This document shows, in pieces, positions 22,151 to 35,973 of a stretch of DNA of 64,000 nucleotides (positions within the stretch are counted from its first letter, which is position 1; each line of letters begins with the position of its first letter). The DNA is from Chrysoporthe austroafricana (Eukaryota > Ascomycota > Sordariomycetes > Diaporthales > Cryphonectriaceae): the NCBI GenBank assembly GCA_001051155.2, contig JYIP02000001.1, positions 5,704,001 through 5,768,000 on the forward strand, given 5' to 3'. The notes beneath the pieces were generated by a model, which searched no databases, was not told the DNA's origin, and was given only the letters and a program-made list of their open reading frames with translations. A program made the translations under genes and the position numbers.

Positions 22151-23994
22151 CTAGAACCCCTGCTTCGCGTCAAAATAGGCCTTCATGTCCGTCACGCACC
22201 TGACCGGTACTGCATAGACCGGATGCAATGCCACGAGACGATCTTGCTCGTCAAAGACCTGCACTTCATCGAGATATGGTGATACCAGCCACGACGCAAG
22301 AGCGGCAGCAGCGGCGGCAGCGGTGGCCTCGTCCATGGCCAGGCCGGCCTCAGCCCCTGCAGTGCCAGCCGCGGCAGTTCCTGGGGCCGCCGAGGCGGCC
22401 AGCTCCCACTTATGCTGTGCGGAGCTCAGGCCCGACAGGACGTAACATGAATGGTACGCATCCGAGGAGCTGCAGCGAGCAGAAAGGAAAAAAACGAACA
22501 GCGTCAGCGGGTCTGGCACGAGACATCGGGTCCCTGGGGAGAGGAGAGGGGAGGGGAAGGGGGAGGGCTCGGGATCACAGATATGAATACGTACCGGCCG
22601 GGCTTGTCCCGCAGACCGCCGCGTTTGCTCAGATCCTGACAACAACACATCGTGTAGCGAATCAGGCCCTCACGGCTGTACAGGCTCTGCTCGTGTGGTG
22701 GCAGCTTCCCTTTGCGACCAGGCTGGCCCGATGGTGGCGCGGAGCCGCTGAGGGTGGCCTCGATCAGCGGCCAGCAGCCGCCGACCCAGTGGCTGTAACA
22801 TCCATCCACAAGCTTGTTAGTGCGGCCAGAAAAGCCGCCCTCGGGGGCATACTGGCGCGAGGACAGCCAGGAGATCAGTCGTGGAACGTTGAGATATCTG
22901 AGCACCACCAGGGCAAAAAGGGAGGTCCCGTCAGCATGCGTTGCTTCTTGTCAACCTTTGACTGGCCAGGGAGCGGAGAGGGGGCATGTGGTCGCCTTTC
23001 TGGCTGCGTTTTTGCTCCGTCTCTCGAGCTGCCTGCTTACCTCGGGATGATACGATCAGGAGAATCCAGAATGGAGAGACAGCCTAGCGCGCAGAACGCA
23101 TATGCACCATGTGCCTCAGAGTCCGGCTGGGCCGATATCCCTCCCTCAAAGGTTTGGCCTGGGAGGTGGTGGTTAGTGGCGGTGGTTCAGCACCCGGCGG
23201 GGGGGGGGACTTGGGAGGGACTTGCGAGGTACTTACACCTCTGTACGTAGTCGGCAAGCTTCGTATAGAGTGTGGGACGGTCAGGAGTCCAGGCCGGAGA
23301 CTCGGGGGTGAGGTCCAGCGGAAGGTTCAAAAGGGAAACGATAACCGCTGCGCAGTACGCGCCCCTTCGGTGGGACTTAGCCTCCACGACGACAACACGA
23401 TGACGAGATGGGCGCGGTTGGTAATGCTCACCTCACATCGACCTCCCCGCCGGCGACCATCTGGAAGCCTCCGCCGGGCTGCTTTAGGGAGCAGAGCCAT
23501 TTCCACAAGGCTCGCCGGTCAACAACCTCGTAGACGTCTTCCCCACCGACCAGAGCCAAGGCAAGCACGATTGCGTATGTGGTGGCCAGATGGGACAGCT
23601 GGCCGTTGCCACCCCCGAAGCCACCCGTCTCGTTCTGCATGGATTGTGCTGTCTGGACCAAGCTCTCGCGGTAGGAGGAGACATCCTCGCCGAGCAGCCG
23701 GAGGGCATTGAGGCACCAGTAGAGGAACCAGGGCCGGCTGGCATCTGCAGCGATAAATGGGGCCGGCAATTTGCCCAGCTGCTTGTGCAGAAATGCAACA
23801 TGCTTCTTTCTCAGGATATGAGGCAGGCCGTGATCATTGTACTTGTCGGAGCCGCCGCCCGACAGGTATTGCAGGCACAGGTCGACCGTTTCGTCCTGGA
23901 CCGCCGACGTGCCTGTCACCAGGTCGTCCCTGACGGGAGGTTGCGATCTGAAGAGGTCAGGTATCATGGCGGCGGGGTCCTGATTCGTGGCCAT
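22151..23994 (-). CDS. Protein farnesyltransferase beta subunit (Ram1-like)
   Basis: Catalytic beta subunit that, with an alpha partner, moves farnesyl from farnesyl diphosphate to CaaX cysteines of Ras-type proteins and fungal pheromones. Minus-strand exons 23994-23432, 23364-23237, 23158-23041, 22897-22595 and 22469-22151 give 476 aa. All joins restore conserved sequence (VDVR/GAYCAAVIVSL, VQRCQTFEGGIS, IIPRYLNVPRLISWL, KPGRSSDAYHSCYVLSGL). Prenyltransferase repeats include NETGGFGGG, PGGGFQM, TFEGGIS and PEGGFSGR. The zinc ligands are visible as Asp301 and Cys303 in LVDGCYSHW and His377 in DAYHSCY. The C-terminal tail carries an Ala run. The ATG at 23994 has a good context (GAGATGG); the frame stays open upstream, so a longer N-terminus is possible. 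Confidence 0.95.
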
Positions 23995-26158
23995 CTCGGC
24001 GGCCAGGTCTTGCTGGGCCTGTCGCTGGTGCTTGCTTTTGGCCTGAAGGATGGAGGCGACGACTGCCCTCCCCGGAAAGATGACCCTATTTCGAGAGCCA
24101 GTCCTCTTTGTCTGGGCTCTCATCTCATGCAGCCCGAGAGGCCCAGTGTCAAGCAGCCGCAAGCGGGCTGAGACGAGGGTGGCAGCGGGTGGCCTCTTGC
24201 TCGCTCCACCTCGCCTCAACTGGTGCTGTGTGGGAAGCGGCTCACAGCAGCCAGCCGCACATGTCCTTTTGTCGTGGCGCTGCTATTGTTCCCAACAGCA
24301 CAATCCGAGCCCTGCCGCCTGGGATCAGAAGCTTTGTCTATCCACGACGGATTGGTAGGTGGGTCAGCAGCCCCTTCTTTGTTGGTGGATGCTGCTATGG
24401 TCGCGGTTCGGAGCTGGTGTTGATGGGGATCCAATTTTTTTGGTGTTGCTGCGCAGGTCTTGACATCAGCACTTGACCTGAGCCTCGCTGTAGCGATAGC
24501 GACAGCAACAGCGACAGCGACAGCAGGCAGCCCCATGGCAACTGCCCTCTCGCCGTAAGCGATCCAGAAACACCTTGGCTGGATTATTGCGAGTAAAAAA
24601 TAGTAGTATATTGGTTTTATTAAAATAGAAATATCGTAAACAGGGGATGATTCTTTCCAATTTCCCGAGGCCTAAGCCTGTCGAAACGGTGGGGACACCT
24701 TCGCTTTTGACACCAGAGGAACTGCTGAGGTATGGCTTCCGCCTCGTCCTGTCATCGCTCTGCATCGCCGCATCCATACCCAACCCAGCATCGCATCACA
24801 GGATTTGCCCAAACACACCATCGATGCAGACCTGCCTGATAGGATGCAGACCATCGCGATCAATCCAGGGCGGTATGTTGACGGGTAAGGCTTTTTTATT
24901 ATCCCCCTTCGCGGATCTCCGGATCAGAAATCAGCTGCGCCGGTGCTACTGCTGACGTTCCTCCTAGCAATACCAGTGGTCCTCATGAGGGCCGTCAAGT
25001 CGAGACATCTGCGTGCCCTGGTGGTTCATGCCTCACCTGCCAAGTTTGGCAATGACTTGGGCTGAAATCAGTCCTCCACACGCAGGCAAGAGGTGTTGGC
25101 TCAGCAACCCGAATGCTGTCTCACATCATGCACCCGCTCAGGGGCAGCGCAGTGCAGCGCAGTGCAGCGCAGTCAGTTACCACTCCTGGCCACCAAGGAC
25201 GCCGTCGACTCCTTCGTCTGCAGTCTCTGGGCCTCTTCATATCGTGCCCGATCGAGGCCACGGCTAGATGGACAACTCACGGAGCACATGTCACCTCCTT
25301 GACGCCGGGGCCGCGCCCCAAGCGAAGGCGGATACTTGCAGTCTCGCGGCTAAGACTTGGGATCTCGGGCGCCATCCAGCGTCCTGCAGCAGTCTCGGGG
25401 CTCCGAGGCCCCACGGCCAGCACGGCGGGGTCCCCGGGCCCGTCGAAATTCTCGGCAAGTCTTCAAGTGCACGTCCCGACCTGACGCTGACTCCTGCCTG
25501 TGGAGCAGGTTCGAGAATCGTGCTCGGGACATTTCCTCGTGGCTTCAACACGACAACTCACTGCATCGACCTACAGACCCAACATCTGCTGTCATGGCAC
25601 AGATGATATCGCGCCGGCGAGACGCTCCGTCGAGACGCTCCGTATGGCTCGGAGGATCATGTCAGATCTCGCAAAACCACCAATGGAACGCAACGGAACG
25701 CCCTATTTTTCCGCGACATCCTTGCCTCAGCCGGCAATGGATCTAGTCCACTAGGATTTTGGTACGTAGTGCTTCGTACTCCTCCTTACAATCAGGGACG
25801 ACACATTGATGCCCAAGGACTGCGGCAGGAATTGGCGGCCTTTCTTATTTCTTGGCTCATTCATGCTTCCCATCCTATGTCTCGCCATCACGGCTCGATA
25901 CGTAGGTATGCAGCCGGGCAGCACGGTATGCAGGTATGGCAGACGTGCTCATGCCGTTGTCTTTCACCGTCGATCATGGCCACATCCAAAACAGCCCATC
26001 TATCAATCGACGACGGGGCCGACTAGTAAGGGTGTTCTGGAATCTGGTCTACCTCCGAGACGCCACGATTGCCACGCCGACTCGCGTCTTTGCTTCTGCT
26101 GTGCAGCTGGGGATCTCCTTGAACCTGCAGCAGCGTACTGCAGCTGGGAGGATCCAGT

Positions 26159-26500
26159 TCATGCCTTAGCTGCACGAACCTGAAAAGACACGTTCTTTTC
26201 GAACGTAGCGCCGGCATCGTCAGCATCACCATCGTCTCCGGAGCAAAAACGCCTCCGCACAGTGGTCTCAGAAGGCAGGGTTGCCCCCGTGAGGGAAGCC
26301 GTCTCGCTCGAGCTCCCGATGTCGTCCCGCTCCGGCGCGCAGATCACCCTCGGGTCGTCTCTGAAGGGGAGGGGCCGGCGATGCTCAGGCCATCTCCCGC
26401 GACTACCAGGTGAGACGTGCGCGGCGCCATGCTCGAGCAGGCGATACCTCTCGAAACCCAGGGCGCAGAGCAGCTTCTGCAGTCCGTCTGGCAACGGCCG
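26159..26500 (-). other. Coding-like segment, possible 3' exon of an unidentified gene
   Basis: The minus-strand frame ending at the stop near 26159 has gene-like codon use over about 110 codons, including LPDGLQKLLCALGFERY and an acidic stretch (GDDGDADDAGATFEKN). Upstream an in-frame TGA appears near 26.59 kb, so an acceptor must lie between, for example a TAG near 26.53-26.55 kb. I could not find an in-phase donor. The protein is not recognised. Confidence 0.3.
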
Positions 26501-28844
26501 GGGCGCAGAAACGACTTGTCTCGCGATGGTGGAGTTCTCTACAGGCCATAGGCGATCTAGGCAGCGGGCAAATGGCGGTCAGTTCGGACGGTTCGTACTG
26601 GCTTCCTAGCTCTCCAGGCAGCGCAGGGGCCTCCGTCGTCGAGGCGTTTCGTCCTCTCGAGGCTGCCTTGGCCATGCTGAAGGAAGAGGCGTAGACCACG
26701 ATGGCAGGAGCCATGAGCGGATGATGGATGGGGCAAAAGAGATGCATCGCCAGCAGCATGACCCCACGAAGCTGTGGGGCAGCAGAGAGAGAGCGACCTC
26801 TTGAGCCTCATGACACAGCCACCTGTTATCCTGATCCGCCCACGGTGTGGTTCCATGCGCCGGGTTTCTCACGCCATCAAAGCTGGGGACCAGGACGAAT
26901 TGCCGATGTTGAGTCGTACTGACGATGAAGCCGAAGACGATGAAGATGGGACGATGGACATTCATCACCTCGACCCCGCGTCCACTGTGCCCATCAAGCA
27001 CGATCTGAACTCACAAGCGGCAGGGTATTGAATAGGCTTAAAAGATGTGGGTCAGGGTTGTTCAGGCCAGCGAGATTGCGGCTGGCAATACTCCTACTAG
27101 TCCACCACCCAGCCATCGCGCCAGCGCACGGCACGGTGGTGCGCACGGAACCTTACCCGTCCGGGAAGCGTGGGAAAGGGTGGCATTGTGGGTGGCAGGG
27201 TGGATGATGGGTGCAGGGGGCCGGTCTTTTCGACCAACGAACGGCGGCCGCGTAGCAGTGGGGATGTACTATGGTACCACTCTGGCCACAGGCCGGGCCG
27301 GACGATGTCGTCCTGGAGGTGCACGCCCAGAGGCCAATCTGCACCTAGGCGACGATGCTATACGATACGATGGGACCCGACTGCAGCTGATCCTGCACTT
27401 GGAGGGTGCCGGTCTCTGATAGTACAGAAAGGACCCGCCGATCCCCAGGTACTTGCTCCCAGACTCGGCTCACTGTGTCGGTACCTCGCAACGGCGGAAT
27501 GGCTCCTGTCCTGGCCCCAGTGTTGTGGGCTACGAGCGAGCGTCTAGTCTCGAAACACAATCCCCATTGTCCCTCGGATCGATGAAGAAACGAGGTCACG
27601 GCCGTTTACTATGGCAGGCCTAAGAGATCCCCATCCGTGCTGCTGCAACGTGGTGCGGGTACTCTACTACGTTATATTGCCTCTCTGCATGGCTGGGACA
27701 CCCCCTGGCCGACTGCCGCTGCTGGGACTGTCACCAGATGTCTCAACCTCGGCCTAGCGGAAGGCGAAGTCACGGTGATGGCCATATGAGTTGTCCTTGG
27801 GCGAATCTCATCCCTATGTACGGCTCAGGAGGAGGGAGGTGGTGTCACAGTATGTGCGCCATCATCGATTGGGCAAAGTTTGCTGACAAGATGACGCTCC
27901 TGATGAGTTTTCATCGGCACACAAAAGGGTGCGGCCCACTTGGAAAAGAATCGTGTGGCTTTCTGGATCCGACGAACGGCTACCACGCTCTGCACAATAG
28001 GACGATGAGAATGATGATCAACGCAGCAGCAATAGCAGCTGGCAGCCAGAGCCCGCCCACGGCACCGGCTGGCGCCGTTAATCTGAATCCAGATGACAGA
28101 GTCAGACCTTAATCAACGATGTGTCCTTTGAGCCCGTCATTTACGCAGTGTCGCGGAGCGGCAACAGATTGCGAGCCGTGCCCTACTGGGAGCGTTGTGC
28201 AGCTGATGTCTCAGTAGCATCAGCACTACCACTGGCTTTATGGTGGGCTGGTCTTACTGATCACACACCGAGATCGAAACAGTGAACCGTCCTGCAGTGG
28301 GAACACCGTCTTTTAAGACAAGCTGAGGAGCACACTGGTGGTGAGCAGGTTCGCGATAGATGCTTCTCCCTTTCAGGTCACTCCCTTGAGCCGACTGTGG
28401 TGGCCATGGGCGTCGCTGCTGCCATACTGTGTAGACGGCCGCCGAGAAGGGCTCACATGAAAGTGCGCCCCTCGAGCTTTGTTCATCGGCAGGCATGAGG
28501 CTGTCGAGGAGGATGGACCTTCTCGTATGGGAAAAGTTGTCTCGAGACAGTGCGAAGACGCTGTGAGAGCGTCCCATCTGTCGCCCGGTACCCTAGGGTC
28601 GCGATATGCAGGTCGCAGGGCTGCAAGATGGGAGATTCACCAGTATCACCGGGAGGCCCTGCCTCGACGTACATTGCATGCCACGGTGCACAGCATCCAG
28701 GCCAGGTCCACTTCATAGTCCCCAGCCCGTGAGGACGAGGATGGGGAGGACGAAGACTCAAACCTTCCATCCAGGCTTCCAGAGAGAAGAGGCTCTTCTC
28801 CGGCTTCCATTTCCTGGGGGCAGGATTCGAGTTGCCGGGGCCAG

Positions 28845-28883
28845 GCTGGGGACGGCTGGGGACGGCTGGGGACGGCTAGGGAC
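28845..28883. repeat. 10-bp G-rich tandem repeat
   Basis: Nearly four copies of GCTGGGGACG, the last one variant. Non-coding. Confidence 0.9.
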
Positions 28884-29708
28884 AAGCCGTGGCGTCGATT
28901 GGTTCCACGATACAACGCCCCGCTTGGGTAAGGGTATGTAGCGCGCAGGTTGGTGGGTGGGACTGGTGGATGCTCCCAGTGGCGTCTTTCCTCAAGGGCC
29001 GGTCCCGACGATTCGTTGCATGCGCCCAGGATGATTGGCTGGAGAGGGGCGGGCTGGGATCATAGCAGTCCGACCTGCATTTGCTCACCGCTCTTCTTGT
29101 CGTCTCTGTGCGGGACTTGAGTTGCCCATGATTGCGACAGGACAGGACCACAGACGCAGACGGGGACGCACACCCAGAGACAAGAGAGGACAGGGGAGGA
29201 TCAGAGTCTTGTCTTCCAGGCCCCGGGTCCGGCATCTCGACTATCACTTTCACTTTCATCTTTCTCCCGTCCTGTCAGCAAACCTCGCCATCTTGTCTGT
29301 CTTGTCTGTCACGTTGTCTTGTTCTCTCCGACTACGACCCTCCCGACTCGAGGGCCCAAAACGCACATTGCGATAAACTTTCGTCTTGTGTGCGCCGACT
29401 TGGTCTTGCTAGATGCCTCGTCCCCCTTCTTGACCACATTTCGCCCTCACACCCAAGGGCCTCCTGAGCTTTTGTTCCCTACCTGGCGGGACCGCTCTCC
29501 TTTATCTCCTCCCCAGATCAACCCCGTTGCTCGCGCTGCTCATGACCCTTCCCTGACACTTCACCCGTCTGTTCCCTCGAGATCCTTGTGAAAGAGCGGT
29601 GTCCTGGACTCCGCCCGCAAGAGACATCTCCATACAACACCATCCGGACTCGCCAATCTCAATATCAATCGGTTCCTCCTATTCCGTGGACCCCTGATTC
29701 CGGTAGCC

Positions 29709-32319
29709 ATGACATTTGACTTCAACGCCGCCCAGGGAGGACAGGCCGCGTTGTTGGAGCAGCTTGGATTCGACCCTCGGGAACGATACGCGACCTTCAC
29801 GACCAGCGTCAACCAGAACTCGATACCGTCGACGTCCGCCTCCACCGCCATGGTCCAGCAGCACACAGGCCAGAGCCCCGCGGGCTCCTGGCAGATGCCG
29901 ATGGAGATGGCCGCTGCTTGCGTCTCTCCGGTCTCGATACACTCTCCCAATGCCAACACCGTTCCGCCGTCATCGCCCGAAGAGCAGCAGGCACAATCCC
30001 CAGTAGGACATCACAGCTCGACTGCGTCGAGTCCTCACCAGCAGCAGCTCTCGCCATATACCACTACCATGCCGCAGGCCTCCTCACTCCTCGCAGATTG
30101 GACATACCAGCAGCAGCAACAATTACAGGCGCCACCGCAGGATCTGTCTCACTTCATCCAGGAGCCATCTGCCCTGATAAGCTTCAACCCCTTTGCCGCG
30201 AACCTGCAGCCTTCGCCCATGGCTTATCTCCCAGCCACCACACAGGCGGCCCTCGAGGCCAGCCTGCACCAGATGGACCCTACCAACTTCAACATGTCCC
30301 CTGTAGAAGAGCCAGGTCAACAGATGTCGTCCTGGAACATAGGCCCGAACATGAGCACGGGCATGGCCAACTGGCAGGATTTTGAGACAGCCATGCAGCC
30401 TCTCGCAGACGGGCTTCCTCGGGCCGTCAGCATGGGAAGCAACTCTCCCACCGGCACCTATCTGGAGGTGCTGTCAATGGGCTCTGGAAGCGACAATGGC
30501 TGGGCGATGGTCGACATGTATCACCCTAACTACGACTCCTTTTCCCAGACCCCACAGACGCAAAATGTCTTCAACCCTGGTCAGACCCTGCACCTGAGGA
30601 CCAACTCCGACTCATCTCAGTCCGATGGCAACTCATTAGAGCTCGGCAGCTGGGAGGAGGTGAACTTCCCAATCTCACCCTTCTCGCCTGGTTCCGATTC
30701 GTTTGCGGACAACGCCAGCAACCACCGCAACTGCTTCCACGGAGATGGCCATCACCATCATCACTCCCACGATATCATCAGCCCGAGCGCTGCTGTCGCT
30801 CCCATGCCAATCCGCGCGACGGCCAGCAGCCGATCGAGCCCTGCTAGCGGCTCCGGCGTTGGATCCACCACCGGCTCTGCTTCTTCCGTGTCGCCTCCAG
30901 CAAGACGCTCAACGGCCCCAAGAAAGAGCCCCATCGCTAAGCCCCCGACCAAAGCCGTTATTCGGCGGACGCCAAACGGCAAGAAGGATGGCACTGGTGA
31001 GAAGAAGGTCGGAAGACGACGCGGCCCTCTACTGCCCGAGCAGCGGAAGCAGGCGAGCGAGATCAGGAAGCTGCGTGCCTGCCTGCGATGCAAGTTCCTC
31101 AAGAAGACTTGCGACAAGGGCGAGCCTTGTGCTGGCTGCCAGCCTTCTCACGCTCGTCTCTGGCAGGTTCCTTGCACTCGTATTGACATCAAGGACATTG
31201 GATTCTTCATGAAGGACTGGAAGGCGGATTACGAGAGGCATCTTGACCGTGGCGTCTCGGTCTACAATGTGAAGGGCTTCGCGCAGAAGGAGACTCTCAT
31301 GTGGATCACGCACGGCTACGGTTTCTGCCTGCCCGTCATGGTCCGCGAGGTCTTTGTGGCCGATGAGACCTGCTTCCAGGTGGACTGGGTCGAGTCTCAC
31401 CTGACGGACCAGGAGCCGATTGACTTTGAGATCCGCACTGAGAAGTTGGATGTTGGTCGGGAAGGTGTCTCGATGGAGGCCCTATCTGAATATCTCGACA
31501 AGCACATTGACCAGTCATTTGAGACTTTCATCGACGATCACTTCGAAGGCACACCTTTCATCACGGAGATCCTCAAGACTGCTCACCGCTTCTACATGAA
31601 GGAGAAGATGCCGGTCATCCGCAAGGCGCTGAAGCTCGTCCTGGCCTACAACCTGACCCTGCACATCACCATGGTTGAGCAGCAAGGCTCCGAGGACCAG
31701 CTGGACGGCCAGATCGACGACGAGGACTCCAAGTACTTCGGCAAGGTCGTCGCACCCGTCATGATCAACTTCCAGATCAAGTGCGCGATGGCCGACATGT
31801 GGCGTGAGCTGCAGAAGGACATCCTCGAGGAGCTCTCGGCCCTGTACTCGAGCGTCTACAGCGGTGACCGCCTGAAGAATTGGCCCACCATCTTCATGCT
31901 GGCCTCGATCCTCCTCGCCGTCTGGGAGGAGATGCAGTTCGACTGCCACTACCGCGTGCCAGACCCTGTTGCGGTCAACAAGTTCTGTGCCGACATGGAG
32001 ACGATCCCCGTGGGCGTCATCGTCGGCCTCTTTCACGCTATCTCTCAGAAGCTGCCTGCCTTCACCGAGTGGGATACCCGCCGGCACGGACAGCTCCTCA
32101 ACAACAACCCCGCCGTATGTGAGGCCATGACTGAAGTCCGGCAACACGTACTCAAGCATGGTGAGCATACCTGCCCCTTACTTCACCCAGTTGATCCGAT
32201 CGCTGACAAATCTGACAGAGGCATACCTGAGGACAAGGCCGGACACCAAGTTCGACAGGGACGACTTCGACTCGCTGTCCAACAAGTTCCTGTCAAAGTT
32301 GGTGATCCGCTCTAACTAG
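29709..32319 (+). CDS. Zn(II)2Cys6-type transcription factor
   Basis: Predicted nuclear DNA-binding regulator. Exons 29709-32160 and 32219-32319 give 850 aa; the GTGAGC...ACAG intron changes the C-terminus to HEAYLRTRPDTKF and ends at TAG 32317-32319. Residues 1-440 are low-complexity and Gln/Ser/Pro-rich, as in activation domains, with a His run (GHHHHHSHD) near residue 347. A basic stretch (KKVGRRRGPLLPEQRKQ) precedes the zinc cluster, whose cysteines are C458, C461, C468, C474, C477 and C489 (spacing 2-6-5-2-11). The last loop is longer than the usual 6-8. A long ordered C-terminal half (about residues 495-850) contains GYGFCLPVMVREVF and FYMKEKMPVIRKALKLVL, unlike the common fungal middle homology region, so this belongs to a separate conserved subgroup. 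Target genes are unknown. Confidence 0.88.
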
Positions 32320-34802
32320 GTTTCCGGTCTATCTGGTTACGTTTCGACGTTTTAGGAACTCGGATGGTTTTTTCTTTTTCTTTTCTTTGGGAGCGTCTGG
32401 AATTTCCTTTTTACAACTTTCCTAAATATCTGGGCATGAGAAGCGAGGGCGTTTTCTGCGATCTATCTCTGATTTACCATACAATTGTGACTTCCCTCAC
32501 TCGGCCGGTCACCGCCACAATGCGACGACATCCAAACGCTCGAGCGCCGGAAGCACATGCTTACGACCCACTTGACGACCACGACGTGTACGACTGAAAC
32601 ACAACCACACCAAATGTCCCGACACAGGAGGACGACAAGGCATCCTCCCGCGTTGCGGGGCGACATGAATTTCCGGACGGGAAGAGCCGGGACGACAGCG
32701 TCTTCATTTTGATGGACCTCGCAGACAACAGCGTATAGATGATTATATGCGCAGCAGGCAGCAGCAGACAAGCAAGCGGCAGCAGCATGGAACCGGCGTT
32801 CGTTACGAGAGGCGATGAGACTCATGCCTTGAACGACCTATGATGGTAATCCTTATCATCACAGTGCTTCTCTCCCCCCCCCCCTTCCAGGGGCCGCTCC
32901 GCTTCACCGGGGGGATGGCCAGTGAGCATTTCGGCCGACGACAGACAGTTTTTAGATGCCTGTACCTTAGTTTTGTTCCTCGAAAAGCGCAATGGTTTTC
33001 TGCTATCAAACTCGAAAAAATCCTGGTGCTGGGTGGGGAGAGGGAGGGTAGCTAGACGGCAAAGTAACAATACGAACTTCACAAACACAATCTTGCCTGC
33101 ACGCTGCGTGCGAGTGACAGCCCGAAACTAGCATTTCACAAGCGCGCCCAGCTCTCGCCAATGCTGAAAATGTGCTCACCGCTACTGCGGTTGTCAAAGG
33201 GATGACAGCCTTTTCGGGGTGCTTGCAGCAAACCTGCAGGAGGGCTTACGATTCGCCCACCCTCAGACATGCCGCGTTCAGTACTTATGTAGTCTATTGA
33301 GTGTTGGCTGCAACCCAAGAGGTGGTGAGCCAGCAGACTCGCAGCAGCACATCCTCAGCTCAGCCATGATTCATGGCACACCTGCGGCCCCTCGTCGTCA
33401 CATCTGACATACTATGTAGGAGAATAAGATATGTCATCATGATAACAATGTCCTTGTTCTCGCTCTATCTCGGAACCGACTCCTCATTGATGAGTGCTGG
33501 CATCGGGTCATCGGCTGCGGGCACCCATCTCACATTCCGCTCAGGCTGGCTAGCGTGCCCATGTCAATGAGAGCTGCAACCGAGGGTTGAGACTCTCTGG
33601 ATGAGATCTAGGTAGCCAAACAGATCGGATCTAGTATCTATGTGAGTGATGAGTAGAATGCGTCGAGACATGCTGTAGGTGTCTCGGATGTCCTGGGCTA
33701 TCTGCCTGTCTCTCGTCTCTACCTAGCAGGCTGTCACCCGGGCGATGAATCCACCCGCGCGGAAAGGCGTGCAGGTGGCAGGTGGCAGGTGGCGCCGGCG
33801 CAAACTATTTGTCGCCGAAAAAACACACCTGGGCAGAGCTGTTCATCACCTCGTACGGAATCAGTTATCGTGGCTGCGGGATTTACCGGACTCGCCGTGT
33901 GAAAAAATGATCAAGCTCGGTGTTCGGAATGGCCCGTGGAGGCCTGGACGGCGACGCATACTTTTAAGGTGGGTGGCTGGGCTTGTGTGGGAAGCGAGGC
34001 GAAGCGAGCGACGGGCTCGCGCACGAAGGGCCTCCTCGGGCGGTGCGCGTTCGCGAGAAGCCCGGAGCAAACCTGCGATCGGAAGCAGACACGGTCGGTT
34101 GGTTTCCGCTGCCGGGTTCAACAATTTCCTGCGAGCAGCCTTATCAGTGGCATTCGAGGCGTGAGACGAGCGCGACTGAGACTTTGTTGCGGGGGAAGAA
34201 GGCTGCACCCGTCAGCCCACTTCTGCCGGGCTCCCAAGGTTCGTCCGCAGGTGCCATCGCCAGGCCCCGCAGCGGGTCAACACACTGGATACGGAGTATC
34301 CGTGCCACTACCCAGGTGCCCAGTAAATCTGGACAGGCTGTGCACGTCTCGTCCCGGTCTGGCCCAGATAATGACGTCGCTCCTCCCGGGGCGCTTGGGT
34401 GATAAGGACAGGCCTGCAGCACAATGCAGCACGATGCACCAGGGGGGAGAGTCGGGTCTCGGATGCGAACGCAGAGAGGTTGTGATGGAATGTCGCAGAG
34501 GACGAAGGCAAAGACACGTGCATTGATTATATCCAGCTCCATCTCCATCTGCTACATCTACCAAGCATGGTAGTGATTCAGAGGAGAGGACGTGGTGTGT
34601 GGGGTATCACAGCCCCTCGTGACGTGTGTTCTCAGATAAGGAAGAGGACGCTCGGCTGACCTGGGACGGGACTCCCATGCTGGGAGGAGGTGGAGGAGCT
34701 GCTGGGTGCTGCAGTTCGAAGGGCCTGCAGGAACTCAGGATGGGGGCCTCAGGCACAGCATCAGGTCTTGCGGTTCAGCAGCACGAGAAGCTGCTCCAAC
34801 CT

Positions 34803-34810
34803 TCTGGAAC
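34803..34810 (+). promoter_or_regulatory. TTCnnGAA heat-shock-type half site upstream of polyubiquitin
   Basis: TTCTGGAA lies about 480 nt before the polyubiquitin ATG. Two opposed GAA units make a minimal heat-shock-factor site, and stress control of polyubiquitin genes is usual in fungi. A full three-unit element is not seen, so this is only suggestive. Confidence 0.25.
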
Positions 34811-34875
34811 CCGCCGTTGATGCCCCAACCTCGCCCCTCCAGGCGCAGGTGCAAGTGTAAGTAATACTATGCTAG

Positions 34876-35973
<1,098 letters not shown>

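Larger units (their letters stand above)
23995..29708. other. 5.7-kb gene-poor region
   Basis: Starts with the farnesyltransferase promoter and ends with the long leader of the transcription-factor gene. It includes an A/T-rich patch (24.59-24.66 kb), a 10-bp repeat near 25.15 kb (GTGCAGCGCA, three copies), coding-like patches at about 26.16-27.03 kb that I could not assemble, a 10-bp G-rich repeat near 28.86 kb and pyrimidine-rich sequence (29.23-29.34 kb). No gene of known family was found. Confidence 0.45.

Noticed and set aside
24050..24219. Farnesyltransferase N-terminus extended to 24219 or beyond
   Set aside because: The frame is open but the peptide upstream of the Met at 23994 has no resemblance to the family and the Met at 23994 has the better start context. 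Not fully excluded.
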